A stretch of 34,961 nt of DNA, from IMG/VR virus record IMGVR_UViG_3300008448_000318, positions 1 to 34,961 of that record. One strand, written 5' to 3'. The position numbers and the translations under genes are program-made. Positions 13,413 to 20,837 of the stretch are shown here, piece after piece; position 1 is the stretch's first letter, and every line of letters begins with the position of its first letter. A model generated the notes under the pieces. The model saw only the letters and a list, made by a program, of their open reading frames with translations, ran no database searches and was not told where the DNA came from. This stretch comes from a virus.

Positions 13413-14553
13413 GGAAGTTCAGGACTTCCTAGCAGAAGAGTTAACTACTCTTAAGAAGAACTTCTCTACTGAAAGAGAAAAAGACGTTGCAGGATTTGAC
13501 GCAAAAGTTAAAGACGCAATGGACAAATTGACTGCTGATATGCAGGCAAAACATGCTGACATCCAGAAAGAAATGGATTTGGCTTTGGCTCAGGCTAACG
13601 AAAAAGCTGCTCAGAAGGTTGAGCGTAAGAACTTCGGATGGTCTTTGCATGAGACTTTGAAGGCTAACCACGCTGATATGGTTAAGAACGTAAAGTCTGG
13701 TAAGGGCATGGAAATGACTATGAAAGATTTCAACTATTCTGACTTCACAGGATATGAGCCTTTCGTAACTGACTTCCGTGATCCAATCTTGGTGAAGTAT
13801 GAGTCTTTCCACTACAGAAACATCCTTCCTGGTGGAACTATGGCAGGTGAATTTGTTAAGTATCCAAAGGAGAACGCTACTGTAGGTGGTGCTAACACTT
13901 GGGCTTATGGTGATGGTGCTAAGCCTGAAATCGAGCCTAAGATGACTACTTACCAGGCTGATGCCGAGTGGATTGCAGGTCTTATCAAGGGAGTTCCAAT
14001 CTCTATGATTGAGGATTTGGCTTGGATGACTTCATTCTTGCAGAACAAAGGTCGTGCTGAATTGTTGAAGAAGGAAGATACCTTTATCCAAGGTTTGCTT
14101 CTTGACGCTGCTAACTCTGAGAACTACAATGGTTCTAAGACTATCAGCATCGAAATCTTGATTGATGCTGCTTTGCGTCAGTTGAAGAACAACCTTCACA
14201 CTCCAACTGGAATCGTGTTGAGCAACCAAGATTATGTAAACATCTTGTTGGGTAAAGCTGCTGGTTCTGGTGAGTATGACTTCCCTGGTGTTGTAACTGT
14301 TAATCCTTTGACTGGACAGTTGAACGTAGTAGGTATCCCTGTATTCTCTAACTCTTACCTTTCTCAAGGAACTGGTATCGTTGGTGATTGGAACCAAGCT
14401 CAATTGTTGACTCGTCAGGCACCTCGTATCAGATTCTTCGATCAGAACTCTGACGATGCTGAGAAGAACGTAATCCTAGTTCGTGTTGAAGAGAGAGTTG
14501 CTCTTCCTGTGTTCTATGACAACGCCTTCATTAAGGTAACTTTGGCTTCCTAA
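13393..14553 (+). CDS. Major capsid protein (HK97 fold)
   Basis: 386 aa. Residues 1-75 form a charged coiled-coil delta/scaffold domain (EEKxx-type heptads, KDAMDKLTADMQAKHADIQK) expected to be cut by the upstream protease. The rest fits an HK97-fold shell: the E-loop/N-arm region FRDPILVKYESFHYRNILPG, WIAGLIKGVPISMIEDLAWM (spine helix area), LRQLKNNLHTPTGIVLSN, and the P-domain/A-loop end RVEERVALPVFYDNAFIKV. Codon choice is uniform and G/T-ending (CTT, TTG, GCT), as expected for a highly expressed gene. An intrinsic terminator follows. Confidence 0.93.
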   Translation: MAELQIKEVQDFLAEELTTLKKNFSTEREKDVAGFDAKVKDAMDKLTADMQAKHADIQKEMDLALAQANEKAAQKVERKNFGWSLHETLKANHADMVKNVKSGKGMEMTMKDFNYSDFTGYEPFVTDFRDPILVKYESFHYRNILPGGTMAGEFVKYPKENATVGGANTWAYGDGAKPEIEPKMTTYQADAEWIAGLIKGVPISMIEDLAWMTSFLQNKGRAELLKKEDTFIQGLLLDAANSENYNGSKTISIEILIDAALRQLKNNLHTPTGIVLSNQDYVNILLGKAAGSGEYDFPGVVTVNPLTGQLNVVGIPVFSNSYLSQGTGIVGDWNQAQLLTRQAPRIRFFDQNSDDAEKNVILVRVEERVALPVFYDNAFIKVTLAS

Positions 14554-14578
14554 TTAGGAATCACTAGTTTGAATTAAG

Positions 14579-14605
14579 AGCCTTGGATTTTTCCAAGGCT
14601 TTTTT
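14579..14605 (+). terminator. Intrinsic terminator after capsid gene
   Basis: AGCCTTGGA / TCCAAGGCT, a 9-bp stem with a 4-base loop, followed by a run of T to 14605. It probably limits read-through from the capsid gene into the connector genes. Confidence 0.85.
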
Positions 14606-14607
14606 AT

Positions 14608-14615
14608 TATCTTTA
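14608..14615 (+). promoter_or_regulatory. -7-like box TATCTTTA before connector gene
   Basis: Four bases before the ATG at 14620 and immediately after the terminator. It could restart transcription for the head-tail joining genes. Confidence 0.45.
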
Positions 14616-14619
14616 CAAC

Positions 14620-15159
14620 ATGGCAGGCTACGAATATAACGAAGATATGCTTGGCGATATATTGCCAGTATATGACTATCAAGGTGCAACAGGACTACAA
14701 GTAACTTTCACTAGTGAGGCTAGTTACGTTGAACCTTACAACATTGAGGACTTTAAGGATTACGCAAGGATTGACTTCGATACAGATGACAACTTGATTG
14801 CTTTGTTTCTAAAATCTGCAAGACAGAACATTGAGCAGTATATGCAGAAGTCTCTTGGTATCAGAACCATTAGGTTAATTGCTCTGCACCTGCCTAAGAA
14901 TTACAAGTTGCCTTATGGTCCAATCACTTCTATCAGCACAGCAGGTTACACCTTATTTGGTGATTTGCTTAAAGAAGGTGGAAAAGACATTGACATTAGC
15001 TATGTAACCAATGCTAGTTTGGTAAACGAAGCAATAAAGCAAGCAATCTATCGTCAGGCGTATCACTATTATGAGTACAGAGAAGAGTATTCTAAGCCTG
15101 ATTTGTTGAATGAGGTTAAATTGCTTGTAAATCCATACAGAAGAATTGTATTCCCATGA
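14620..15159 (+). CDS. Head-tail connector, HK97 gp6-like
   Basis: A 179-aa connector. The diagnostic region VEPYNIEDFKDYARIDFDTD, then DNLIALFLKSARQNIEQYMQ and SLGIRTIRLI, matches the gp6/SPP1 gp15 family. The C-terminal helix IKQAIYRQAYHYYEYREEY also fits. It forms the ring below the portal on which later adaptors assemble. An N-terminal 35-residue extension is poorly conserved. Overlaps the next gene by 4 bases. Confidence 0.85.
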   Translation: MAGYEYNEDMLGDILPVYDYQGATGLQVTFTSEASYVEPYNIEDFKDYARIDFDTDDNLIALFLKSARQNIEQYMQKSLGIRTIRLIALHLPKNYKLPYGPITSISTAGYTLFGDLLKEGGKDIDISYVTNASLVNEAIKQAIYRQAYHYYEYREEYSKPDLLNEVKLLVNPYRRIVFP

Positions 15160-15500
15160 TGCGAGAGAAAATTGCATTTAAGCGTTCTGTGCAGACTCAA
15201 GACCCTGTAACAGGTCAGTTGATTAACACGGTTTCTACTTACTACGAGCCTAAAGGAGCTAGTGTGCGAGAGATTAGTGCTAGTGCTGATACTGTTATAC
15301 AGAAGCAGGACTTGAGTACGTTGATTGAGGTTGTAATAAGATACAATCCTTCTGTTGCCATTATCAATGGAGATCAGATTGAGTGGAGAGGTTTTTACTT
15401 TACTTCTATGGCTCCTAAAGTTGACCCATTGAGAAGGTATATTACTATACGAGCATTCTCTGCAATGGAAACAACTAACAGAAATGGCAGTCCAAGTTAA
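15156..15500 (+). CDS. Head closure / head-tail adaptor (SPP1 gp16-like)
   Basis: 114 aa. The pattern IAFKRSVQTQDPVTGQLINT at the N terminus, central VREISASADTV, then EVVIRYNPSVAIINGDQIEW with GFYFTSMAPKVDPLRRYITI, is typical of the Phage_H_T_join family. It closes the portal-connector channel after packaging. Gene order (connector, closure, gp10-like) supports the call. It overlaps its downstream neighbour by 17 bases. Confidence 0.85.
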   Translation: MMREKIAFKRSVQTQDPVTGQLINTVSTYYEPKGASVREISASADTVIQKQDLSTLIEVVIRYNPSVAIINGDQIEWRGFYFTSMAPKVDPLRRYITIRAFSAMETTNRNGSPS

Positions 15501-15930
15501 GGTAAGTGGGGTCAACATTCTATTACAAGACTTAGATAAGTACTCGAAGGAAGTTCAAGCAGGAGTCTACAAAGAAGTTCGTGGATGGGCAGAAAGAACT
15601 GAGGCTGATGCTAAGAGAGATGTTGCATTTGATACAGGAGCTTTGCAGCGTAGTATTCGTTCTGTAGTATCTCAGAATGGTCTTACTTGGATAGTTAAGG
15701 CAGGAGGTATTAATAATGTAGATTACGCACCTTACATAGAGTTTGGTACGGGAGTTGGTGTAGACCAATCTTTTTTACAGCAGTATGGATTAGTAGAATA
15801 TGCAAGTCAATTTAGGGGAACTCAACCTCCATTTTCTCCTTTACCTGCTAGGTCATTTTTATACAAGAACGCTAGGATAGAGTTTGATAAGACTCTAGCA
15901 AACATCAAGAAACTATTACAACAAACATGA
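15484..15930 (+). CDS. HK97 gp10-like tail completion protein
   Basis: 148 aa. The N-terminal helix segment ends in AERTEADAKRDVAFDTGALQ with RSIRS, followed by VDYAPYIEFGTG. The D-TG-L-RSI and YA-YIEFGT pairs are the hallmark of HK97 gp10/neck proteins. A C-terminal helix follows P-ARSFLYKNAR. It joins the tail to the connector. The start at 15484 lies in the end of the adaptor gene. Confidence 0.88.
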   Translation: MAVQVKVSGVNILLQDLDKYSKEVQAGVYKEVRGWAERTEADAKRDVAFDTGALQRSIRSVVSQNGLTWIVKAGGINNVDYAPYIEFGTGVGVDQSFLQQYGLVEYASQFRGTQPPFSPLPARSFLYKNARIEFDKTLANIKKLLQQT

Positions 15931-16106
15931 TAAAACTTAAGGATTTAGCACAGATTGGCTTTCTAGCTTTTCTGTGTTTAGCAATCTGTTCAGGGATTGT
16001 AGAATTTGCTATTTGGCTTAATAAGCCATTTGCATACTTATTGTCGATTTCTATTGCTTTTTTAGTAATTTGGGGAGCAGTTGAAATCTACGAGCGTGCT
16101 AAATGA
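15927..16106 (+). CDS. Two-helix membrane protein, 59 aa
   Basis: MIKLKDLAQIGFLAFLCLAI then CSGIVEFAIWL, and PFAYLLSISIAFLVIWGAVE, predict two transmembrane helices. The start overlaps the gp10-like stop (ATGATAA) and the stop overlaps the next ATG (AAATGA), so it is well embedded. A membrane protein is unusual between connector genes. It could be a second holin/antiholin, a superinfection-exclusion factor or an assembly aid; the sequence does not decide. Confidence 0.65.
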   Translation: MIKLKDLAQIGFLAFLCLAICSGIVEFAIWLNKPFAYLLSISIAFLVIWGAVEIYERAK

Positions 16107-16909
16107 ATTACCCAGATTCCATATTCTTATCTCGACATTCTTATTTTGAGAAGAGGTTTGCTCGTTTGATAAGAAGAGCGTTATCAGATCAGTACAATGA
16201 AATGGCTAATTTATTTGCCACAGGACAAGATATTGGCAAAGTTGATGACAATGGGTTAAGGATGGTTTATCAGGCCATGTATCAGCTTATTATGGAGGAT
16301 GAGGGTACATTAACTTGGAACTCTATTGTTGCTCCGATAACTAGCCAAGAAATAACTACAAAGGACATATTTGATGAGGTTGCAAGTACTCTTAAACCTC
16401 AAGAGACAAGTGAGATGACTTCGTTTTGGAGAAGGCTTATGGATGGCTTCTTGCAGACATACATTATCTTTAGAATTAACGAAGTCCTTAGCACGGGTAT
16501 TAAGCGTGTTACAGAGCTTATATCTAAGCAGAGAGGTCTAGGGTTAAGTGACCAAGAGATAACGCAGCTAATACGCTCTGTGGACCTAGAACTGCGTGCT
16601 AACAGGATAGCAAGAACCGAGACTACCAATGCGATGAGCAAGTCACAGATATTTGCTTTAGAATCATCAGGATTGAATTGGGAGAAAGCATGGAAAGCTA
16701 TGCGTGATGATAGAACTAGAGATTCTCACATTATGACTGACCCTAAGTTCTTTATTCCGTTGAAGGACAACTTTATTGTGCAAGGTCAACTTCTTGCCTA
16801 TCCTGGAGATTCAACCCAAGGAGCTACACCTAATAACACAATTAATTGCCGATGCAGACTTGCCTTCCGACAGACAGGTTCAAGATTTGGATTTAATATC
16901 AATCGCTAA
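16103..16909 (+). CDS. Minor head protein, Mu gpF/SPP1 gp7-like
   Basis: 268 aa. The C-terminal third has the family signature: RIARTETTNAMSKSQIFALE (about 174-193), WEKAWKAMRDDRTRDSHIMT, then LLAYPGDSTQG and NTINCRCRLAF. This corresponds to the R-x-E-T, W-x-D-x-R-x-x-H and N-C-R-C motifs. These proteins sit at the portal vertex, and some are ejected or affect DNA release. The usual location is right after the portal; here it comes after the connectors, which is atypical. The start at 16103 overlaps the membrane gene. Confidence 0.87.
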   Translation: MNYPDSIFLSRHSYFEKRFARLIRRALSDQYNEMANLFATGQDIGKVDDNGLRMVYQAMYQLIMEDEGTLTWNSIVAPITSQEITTKDIFDEVASTLKPQETSEMTSFWRRLMDGFLQTYIIFRINEVLSTGIKRVTELISKQRGLGLSDQEITQLIRSVDLELRANRIARTETTNAMSKSQIFALESSGLNWEKAWKAMRDDRTRDSHIMTDPKFFIPLKDNFIVQGQLLAYPGDSTQGATPNNTINCRCRLAFRQTGSRFGFNINR

Positions 16910-16917
16910 AAAAAACT

Positions 16918-16925
16918 TATCTTTG
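16918..16925 (+). promoter_or_regulatory. -7 box TATCTTTG before tail terminator gene
   Basis: Exact TAnnTTTG, three bases before the ATG at 16929, in a 19-bp intergenic gap. Confidence 0.45.
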
Positions 16926-16928
16926 ACT

Positions 16929-17351
16929 ATGGATTTATCTAAAGCGTTAAAATCAGGTTACTATCAGGCTTTGTACCCCGAGATTGGTGTGCCTGTGTAC
17001 GATGCTTTTTCTATTCCTGAGAATGCTGCTTACCCTTATGTGATTATATCAAATATCACGACAAACGAGATTCAGAACGCTGACTGCAAGAAGTTTAATG
17101 CTGAAGTTACTGTTGATATTGTAACAGGCTTTACTAGACCTACAGGCATGGATCAGGCTCTTGACATTGCCGAAGATATTGACGATATTATCAATCCAAT
17201 GGACATGGATGACATAAACATCACTGCCTATGGATGGAGAGTTGGTGAGACTAGATTGAACTCTTCAAATAGTGTTCAGTTACGGACAGGTGAGTATTGG
17301 ATTTATCGAAATATCCGAACTTACTTCCACATTGTAGTACCTTTTGATTAA
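16929..17351 (+). CDS. Tail terminator protein (DUF3168-like)
   Basis: 140 aa from the ATG at 16929. YYQALYPEIGVPVYDAFSIP, then YPYVIISNITTNEIQN, and a beta-rich middle with VDIVTGFTRPTGMDQALDI fit tail-terminator/neck proteins that cap the tail tube and contact the connector. The longer in-frame extension to 16776 overlaps the minor head gene and reads as non-coding. The order, before the tube gene, agrees with the call. Sequence-level similarity is moderate. Confidence 0.75.
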   Translation: MDLSKALKSGYYQALYPEIGVPVYDAFSIPENAAYPYVIISNITTNEIQNADCKKFNAEVTVDIVTGFTRPTGMDQALDIAEDIDDIINPMDMDDINITAYGWRVGETRLNSSNSVQLRTGEYWIYRNIRTYFHIVVPFD

Positions 17352-17373
17352 TTGATATTTTCTATTACCTTTG
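17344..17373 (+). promoter_or_regulatory. Late promoter before tail tube gene (TTG-N19-TACCTTTG)
   Basis: TTG at 17344-17346, exactly 19 bases, then TACCTTTG at 17366-17373, with the ATG 21 bases further on. This is the best complete Bacteroidota-type promoter on the plus strand. Confidence 0.65.
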
Positions 17374-17394
17374 AAATAATAATTGATAACGACT

Positions 17395-17823
17395 ATGGCT
17401 AACGAATTATTTAGTAAAGATATTGGTGTCTATGTTGACACATCTGCTACCTCAACTCCTGCTTGGAAATTGGCGGTATGCACTTCTTCTAAGTCTCTTT
17501 CAATCTCTGTTGGAGCTACTGAAATCAACAACGATTGCACTGGTGATTTCGTAGAGAACCTCCCATCTACTGCTTCTTGGACTATGTCTTTTGAAGGAGA
17601 TGTGAATACAGACCCAGGAGTAAACGAAGTTTCTGCATCTGACATATTCGGTTATGTTGTTGCTCGTGATGTTAAGAAGTTTAAGTTTGCTACTGCTGAT
17701 AACAGCTACCTAAGATATGGTGAAGGTTTTATCTCCCAATTTGACGAGACTGCTACAGCTCCTGAATATCAGACATTCTCTGTAACCATCACTGGTTCTG
17801 GACCTATTGCTGATACTATCTAA
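17395..17823 (+). CDS. Major tail tube protein
   Basis: 142 aa starting MANELFSKDIGVYVDTSATS. KSLSISVGATEINNDCTGDF with ENLPSTASWTMSFEGDVN is the pattern of the TP901-1/lambda V-type major tail protein family, which polymerises round the tape measure as hexameric rings. The C-terminal strand YQTFSVTITGSGPI fits. Its own promoter and terminator suit high expression. The ATG at 17395 is chosen over a TTG four codons upstream. Confidence 0.85.
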   Translation: MANELFSKDIGVYVDTSATSTPAWKLAVCTSSKSLSISVGATEINNDCTGDFVENLPSTASWTMSFEGDVNTDPGVNEVSASDIFGYVVARDVKKFKFATADNSYLRYGEGFISQFDETATAPEYQTFSVTITGSGPIADTI

Positions 17824-17856
17824 GAATTTCCTGTTTTCCGTGTTTGTGTTTAGTTA

Positions 17857-17886
17857 AAGCCCCTCGTTATGAGGGGTTTTTTTTTT
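17857..17886 (+). terminator. Intrinsic terminator after tail tube gene
   Basis: AAAGCCCCTC, loop GTTAT, GAGGGGTTTT, then T up to 17886. A strong stem with ten T from 17877. Confidence 0.9.
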
Positions 17887-17898
17887 GGTTTTAATTAC

Positions 17899-17906
17899 TA
17901 AATTTA
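17899..17906 (+). promoter_or_regulatory. -7-like box TAAATTTA before tail chaperone gene
   Basis: Four bases before the ATG at 17911 and 12 bases after the T-run of the strong terminator, so some restart signal is needed here. Confidence 0.45.
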
Positions 17907-17910
17907 CGGC

Positions 17911-18336
17911 ATGACAGGAATCATGAAACTAAACATCGGAGGTCAGGAAAGAACCTTGCGATTTAACAACTTTTCAGCCATAGAATTGGCTAAGATAATT
18001 TACAACGGAGAGCAAGCTAATTTTGAAACTGAGGACTTGCTAAATCGAATAATGAAACTCAATGAAGAGAATCATTATTTGTTGGTTAAAACATTAATCT
18101 ACGCAGGACTTATTGGAAATGACTATGTTGTTGGTTTTTCTAAGACTGCAACAGCAGAGCAGGTAGGTGAGTGGATTTCCGAGCTAAGTGGAGATGAAAT
18201 TTATTCTGTGTGGAATACTTTTTGGAAATCTATGGGTGTTGATTTACCTGCTATTCAAGAACTAGAGAAAAACTCTGTTGCTGAAAAAAAAAATCAACGT
18301 GGTATGAAATCTGCCAAGAAATCTTTGGAGAAGTAG
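17911..18336 (+). CDS. Tail assembly chaperone, short form (gpG-like)
   Basis: 141 aa: MKLNIGGQERTLRFNNFSAI, then ELAKIIYNG, a helical middle and ISELSGDEIYSVWNTFWKSM. This size and position (between tube and tape measure) fits the G-type chaperone. Two in-frame ATGs (17911, 17923) are possible starts. Near its end is a run of ten A (18284-18293). Slipping back one base enters the frame of the next gene, giving the fused GT-type chaperone. Without slippage the product ends KKSLEK. Confidence 0.8.
   Translation: MTGIMKLNIGGQERTLRFNNFSAIELAKIIYNGEQANFETEDLLNRIMKLNEENHYLLVKTLIYAGLIGNDYVVGFSKTATAEQVGEWISELSGDEIYSVWNTFWKSMGVDLPAIQELEKNSVAEKKNQRGMKSAKKSLEK
18284..18293 (+). promoter_or_regulatory. 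Slippery A10 run, probable -1 frameshift site
   Basis: In the zero frame the run is read GAA-AAA-AAA-AAT. A -1 slip continues STWYEICQEIFGEVGILPKN and on through FYEMTFAETI, open all the way to 18599. There is no stop in the -1 frame between the run and the downstream ATG. Confidence 0.8.
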
Positions 18337-18599
18337 GCATACTTCCTAAAAATTTTTATGAAATGACTTTTGCAGAGACAATACTTACTCTGAGAGGGCA
18401 TCATACATCTCAGTCTAGGGATTGGGAGAAGTATAGGTTAGTAGCCTATCAGGTTTACACTTCTATTCCTAAGAAAAGTGCTAATAAGTCAATTAAGCAG
18501 TATTTTCCATTACCTACTGATGGTGGTGGGGTTAAACTTGATGCAGAGCTTATCAAGGCTCGTAGAAAGTACTTCTTAGATAACATGGCTAAAAATTAG
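18290..18599 (+). CDS. Tail assembly chaperone T-domain, made by -1 frameshift
   Basis: The -1 frame from the A10 run yields TWYEICQEIFGEVG, LPKNFYEMTFAETILTLRGH and a basic C-terminal part ending FLDNMAKN. The W-x-E-I...G-I-P-x-F-x-x-M-T pattern is typical of gpT/Gp14-type domains. An ATG at 18363 could start an independent 78-aa protein, but it would cut the conserved domain, so the frameshift product (about 229 aa with gpG) is preferred. The chaperone binds the tape measure during tail assembly and is normally absent from mature tails. Confidence 0.8.
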
Positions 18600-18607
18600 T
18601 ATTTTTG
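18600..18607 (+). promoter_or_regulatory. -7 box TATTTTTG before tape measure gene
   Basis: Exact TAnnTTTG beginning right after the chaperone stop codon; four bases (AGTC) separate it from the ATG at 18612. Confidence 0.45.
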
Positions 18608-18611
18608 AGTC

Positions 18612-20543
18612 ATGAACGAACTTCAGATACGCCTAACTGCCGATATTCAAGGACTGCAATCTGCCATAAATAAGGCCAAGCAGACTTTAAAGTCATTTGA
18701 ATCAGAAACTTCTACTGATTCTGAGAAATCAAATGTAGGTTTTAGACGCAAGATAGGTCTTATCGAACAGCTTACTGCTAAGGCGAAGCAGTTAAAGGTT
18801 TCGCTTTCTCAAGCTACTAATGAGCAGCAGATTGCTTCTTTTAATGCAGAGCTTGAACAAACTAACATTGAATTAGCGAGGCTTAATGCTTTAGGTAAAA
18901 GTTTTGCAAATACTTCAACTCAATCATTTGATAAGTTTAGAGTATCAGCAGGTGCAGCTAGTGGATCAGCTATTGCATTTAATAGAATTATTCAGGATGC
19001 TCCGTTTGGAATTATTGGTGTTGGTAACAACATTCAGCAGTTTGCAGAACAATTAAGTGCTTTAAAAACAACTACTGGAAGTACTGGTGCTGCTTTGAAA
19101 TCTTTTTTTAGCAGTTTAATTACTCCTGCTAACCTTGCTATTTTAGCAGTGTCTGCTGTTACTACTGCATTAACTTTCTATGCTCTTAATGCAGATAAAA
19201 CAAAATCTCCTGTACAAGAACTTACAGAAGCACAGGAAGAGTTTAATAAATCACTTAAAGATACCAATGCTTTATTGGCTCAAGATTTATTAAATAAATT
19301 ACTTAAAGATGTAGGTTTATTAAGGACTGAAAATGTTGGAGGTAAATTAATTGATGTACCTGCATTTGAAACAGCAGGTCAAGTTGTTGACGCTTTGTCA
19401 GGTAAAATTAATAGACTTAGAAAAGGTGAACTTGAGTTATTAGAAAGATTTCTTACAGAACAGATTTCAACTGCAACTAGAGATTTTGCTAATTCTAATT
19501 CTGCTTTAGAGAAATCATTAGCAACTGAACAAATTGGTTTATATAGAGGTCTTTTAGAAAAGGTAAATCAGCAATTAGGATTTTATAAAGATGTAACAAA
19601 AGAAGCTACAAAAGAAACAGAAACATTTTTTGATTTACAAGCTGCATTAACTGATAAACAAACAGATTATTTAGATAGATTAATTGAAAAGTATGGTGGT
19701 TTAAAAAAGGCAATAGAAGAATCTCCAGCTATTGAAGTTGATGAAACCCAATTACAAGGTTTAGAATTACCTGGAAAACAAGACCCAGGTATAGTAGAGA
19801 GATTAGAAAAAGAAATAGCTCTTTATGAATCCTTAAAAAGAGTAACTAGTGACCCTGGTCAATTAGAAAAATATAAATTAAAACTTTCTGAATTAAGAAA
19901 TGAATTAGCTTCAGTAAATGGAGAACAAGTAAAAAGTAATTTAGAAATAATTGTTGATGCTTTTAGTTCTCTCGGTGCAGGGATAGCTGCCTCCTTAGAT
20001 ATTGGAGATAGAGCATTAAGAGGTTTTGTAACTACATTACTTTCTTCAACTCCAAAAATTATTGCAGCAATTATTCAACAATCTGCGGCAAATAAAGCAG
20101 CCGCTGCATCAAACATAGCAACAGACAAAGCTGAATCAATATCTAGTGGTATAAAGCAAGGAACTAAATTTGCTGAATCATTAGGCCCTGTAGGTCTTGC
20201 GTTACTGCCTGTATTGATAGCTGGAGCTGTCGCTGTAATTAGTTCTGCATTTGGTAAAGCTTCAGGAGGAGGTTCAGTATCTTCTAGCACAGGATCTAGT
20301 TACACCAATAGAAGAGAATTTGGTGGTCCTGTATCTAAGGGCAGAGCTTACATTGTAGGAGAACGTAGACCTGAGTTGTTTGTTCCTAACACCAATGGAA
20401 TTATCGTGCCTCAGTTGCCATCTATGGACTACTCAGGTGCTTCGATGGCGGCATCGAACTACGGGGTAGACATTAGACTAAAAGGTCCTGATGACTTGCT
20501 ATTCTTCGTAGAGCAAGCTCAAATAAGAAGAGGATTGAGATAA
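18612..20543 (+). CDS. Tail tape measure protein
   Basis: 643 aa. The N terminus has coiled-coil segments (ADIQGLQSAINKAKQTLKSF; heptads to about residue 95). DAPFGIIGVGNNIQQFAEQL (about 133-152) is common in Bacteroidota tape measures. A hydrophobic segment follows (LITPANLAILAVSAVTTALT), then a long helical rod (about 205-455). A second Ala-rich hydrophobic zone (about 475-550) and the end motif FGGPVSKGRAYIVGERRPEL then FVPNTNGIIVP close it. At about 0.15 nm per residue it predicts a tail of about 95 nm, in the siphovirus range. The middle of the gene (about 19.2-19.95 kb) is more AT-rich than its ends. Confidence 0.92.
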   Translation: MNELQIRLTADIQGLQSAINKAKQTLKSFESETSTDSEKSNVGFRRKIGLIEQLTAKAKQLKVSLSQATNEQQIASFNAELEQTNIELARLNALGKSFANTSTQSFDKFRVSAGAASGSAIAFNRIIQDAPFGIIGVGNNIQQFAEQLSALKTTTGSTGAALKSFFSSLITPANLAILAVSAVTTALTFYALNADKTKSPVQELTEAQEEFNKSLKDTNALLAQDLLNKLLKDVGLLRTENVGGKLIDVPAFETAGQVVDALSGKINRLRKGELELLERFLTEQISTATRDFANSNSALEKSLATEQIGLYRGLLEKVNQQLGFYKDVTKEATKETETFFDLQAALTDKQTDYLDRLIEKYGGLKKAIEESPAIEVDETQLQGLELPGKQDPGIVERLEKEIALYESLKRVTSDPGQLEKYKLKLSELRNELASVNGEQVKSNLEIIVDAFSSLGAGIAASLDIGDRALRGFVTTLLSSTPKIIAAIIQQSAANKAAAASNIATDKAESISSGIKQGTKFAESLGPVGLALLPVLIAGAVAVISSAFGKASGGGSVSSSTGSSYTNRREFGGPVSKGRAYIVGERRPELFVPNTNGIIVPQLPSMDYSGASMAASNYGVDIRLKGPDDLLFFVEQAQIRRGLR

Positions 20544-20569
20544 AAAAAACCTTGGTCATAAACCAAGGT
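20542..20569 (-). terminator. Intrinsic terminator for the antisense gene
   Basis: On the minus strand ACCTTGGT, loop, ACCAAGGT, followed by eight T. On the plus strand only CTTTA follows, so it works best leftward, although it also sits right after the tape measure stop. Confidence 0.8.
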
Positions 20570-20595
20570 CTTTACAAACTCAAAACCCAATAAAA

Positions 20596-20766
20596 CTATG
20601 TTACTCTTTTCTTAAATCCTGCAATCTTGCGGACTACATCTTCATCTATCTCGTAGTTGATGCAAGCTCTCTCAATTAATTCTTCTGTTATCTCAGAACC
20701 ATGCGACCTGATTTCAGCAATGGTTTTAGCGATTATAGTACTGCTTTCGTTTAGTGTTCGTCTCAT
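20596..20766 (-). CDS. Antisense small protein in tail operon, 56 aa
   Basis: The ATG at 20764-20766 opens MRRTLNESSTIIAKTIAEIR, then EITEELIERACINYEIDEDV and a basic end (KIAGFKKRV). It is predicted all-helical and is the only minus-strand gene between 6.6 and 30.3 kb. It has its own intrinsic terminator downstream and a promoter-like pair upstream, so it looks like a transcription unit added to the operon (a moron). The I-T-E-E-L-I-E-R-A...D-V-V-R-K-I layout could be a small DNA-binding or regulatory fold, but no family is recognised. Confidence 0.6.
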   Translation of the reverse strand: MRRTLNESSTIIAKTIAEIRSHGSEITEELIERACINYEIDEDVVRKIAGFKKRVT

Positions 20767-20775
20767 TATGACCCA

Positions 20776-20804
20776 ATAATACTAGATTGAAAATTCTAAG
20801 TCAA
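20776..20804 (-). promoter_or_regulatory. Sigma70-like promoter for the antisense gene
   Basis: On the minus strand TTGACT (20799-20804), 17 bases, then TATTAT (20776-20781). The ATG is 9 bases after the -10, so the leader would be only a few bases. This is the classical -35/-10 layout rather than the TTG/TAnnTTTG layout used elsewhere in the window. Confidence 0.5.
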
Positions 20805-20825
20805 GAGAATCCTTATTTTTTTTCG

Positions 20826-20833
20826 TATTTTTG
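20826..20833 (+). promoter_or_regulatory. -7 box TATTTTTG before distal tail gene
   Basis: Exact TAnnTTTG with four bases (ACCA) to the ATG at 20838. It is the first plus-strand signal after the antisense unit. Confidence 0.45.
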
Positions 20834-20837
20834 ACCA

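Noticed and set aside
16776-16928. N-terminal extension of tail terminator gene
   Set aside because: Overlaps the conserved NCRC end of the minor head gene in another frame; the ATG at 16929 follows a start-linked box.
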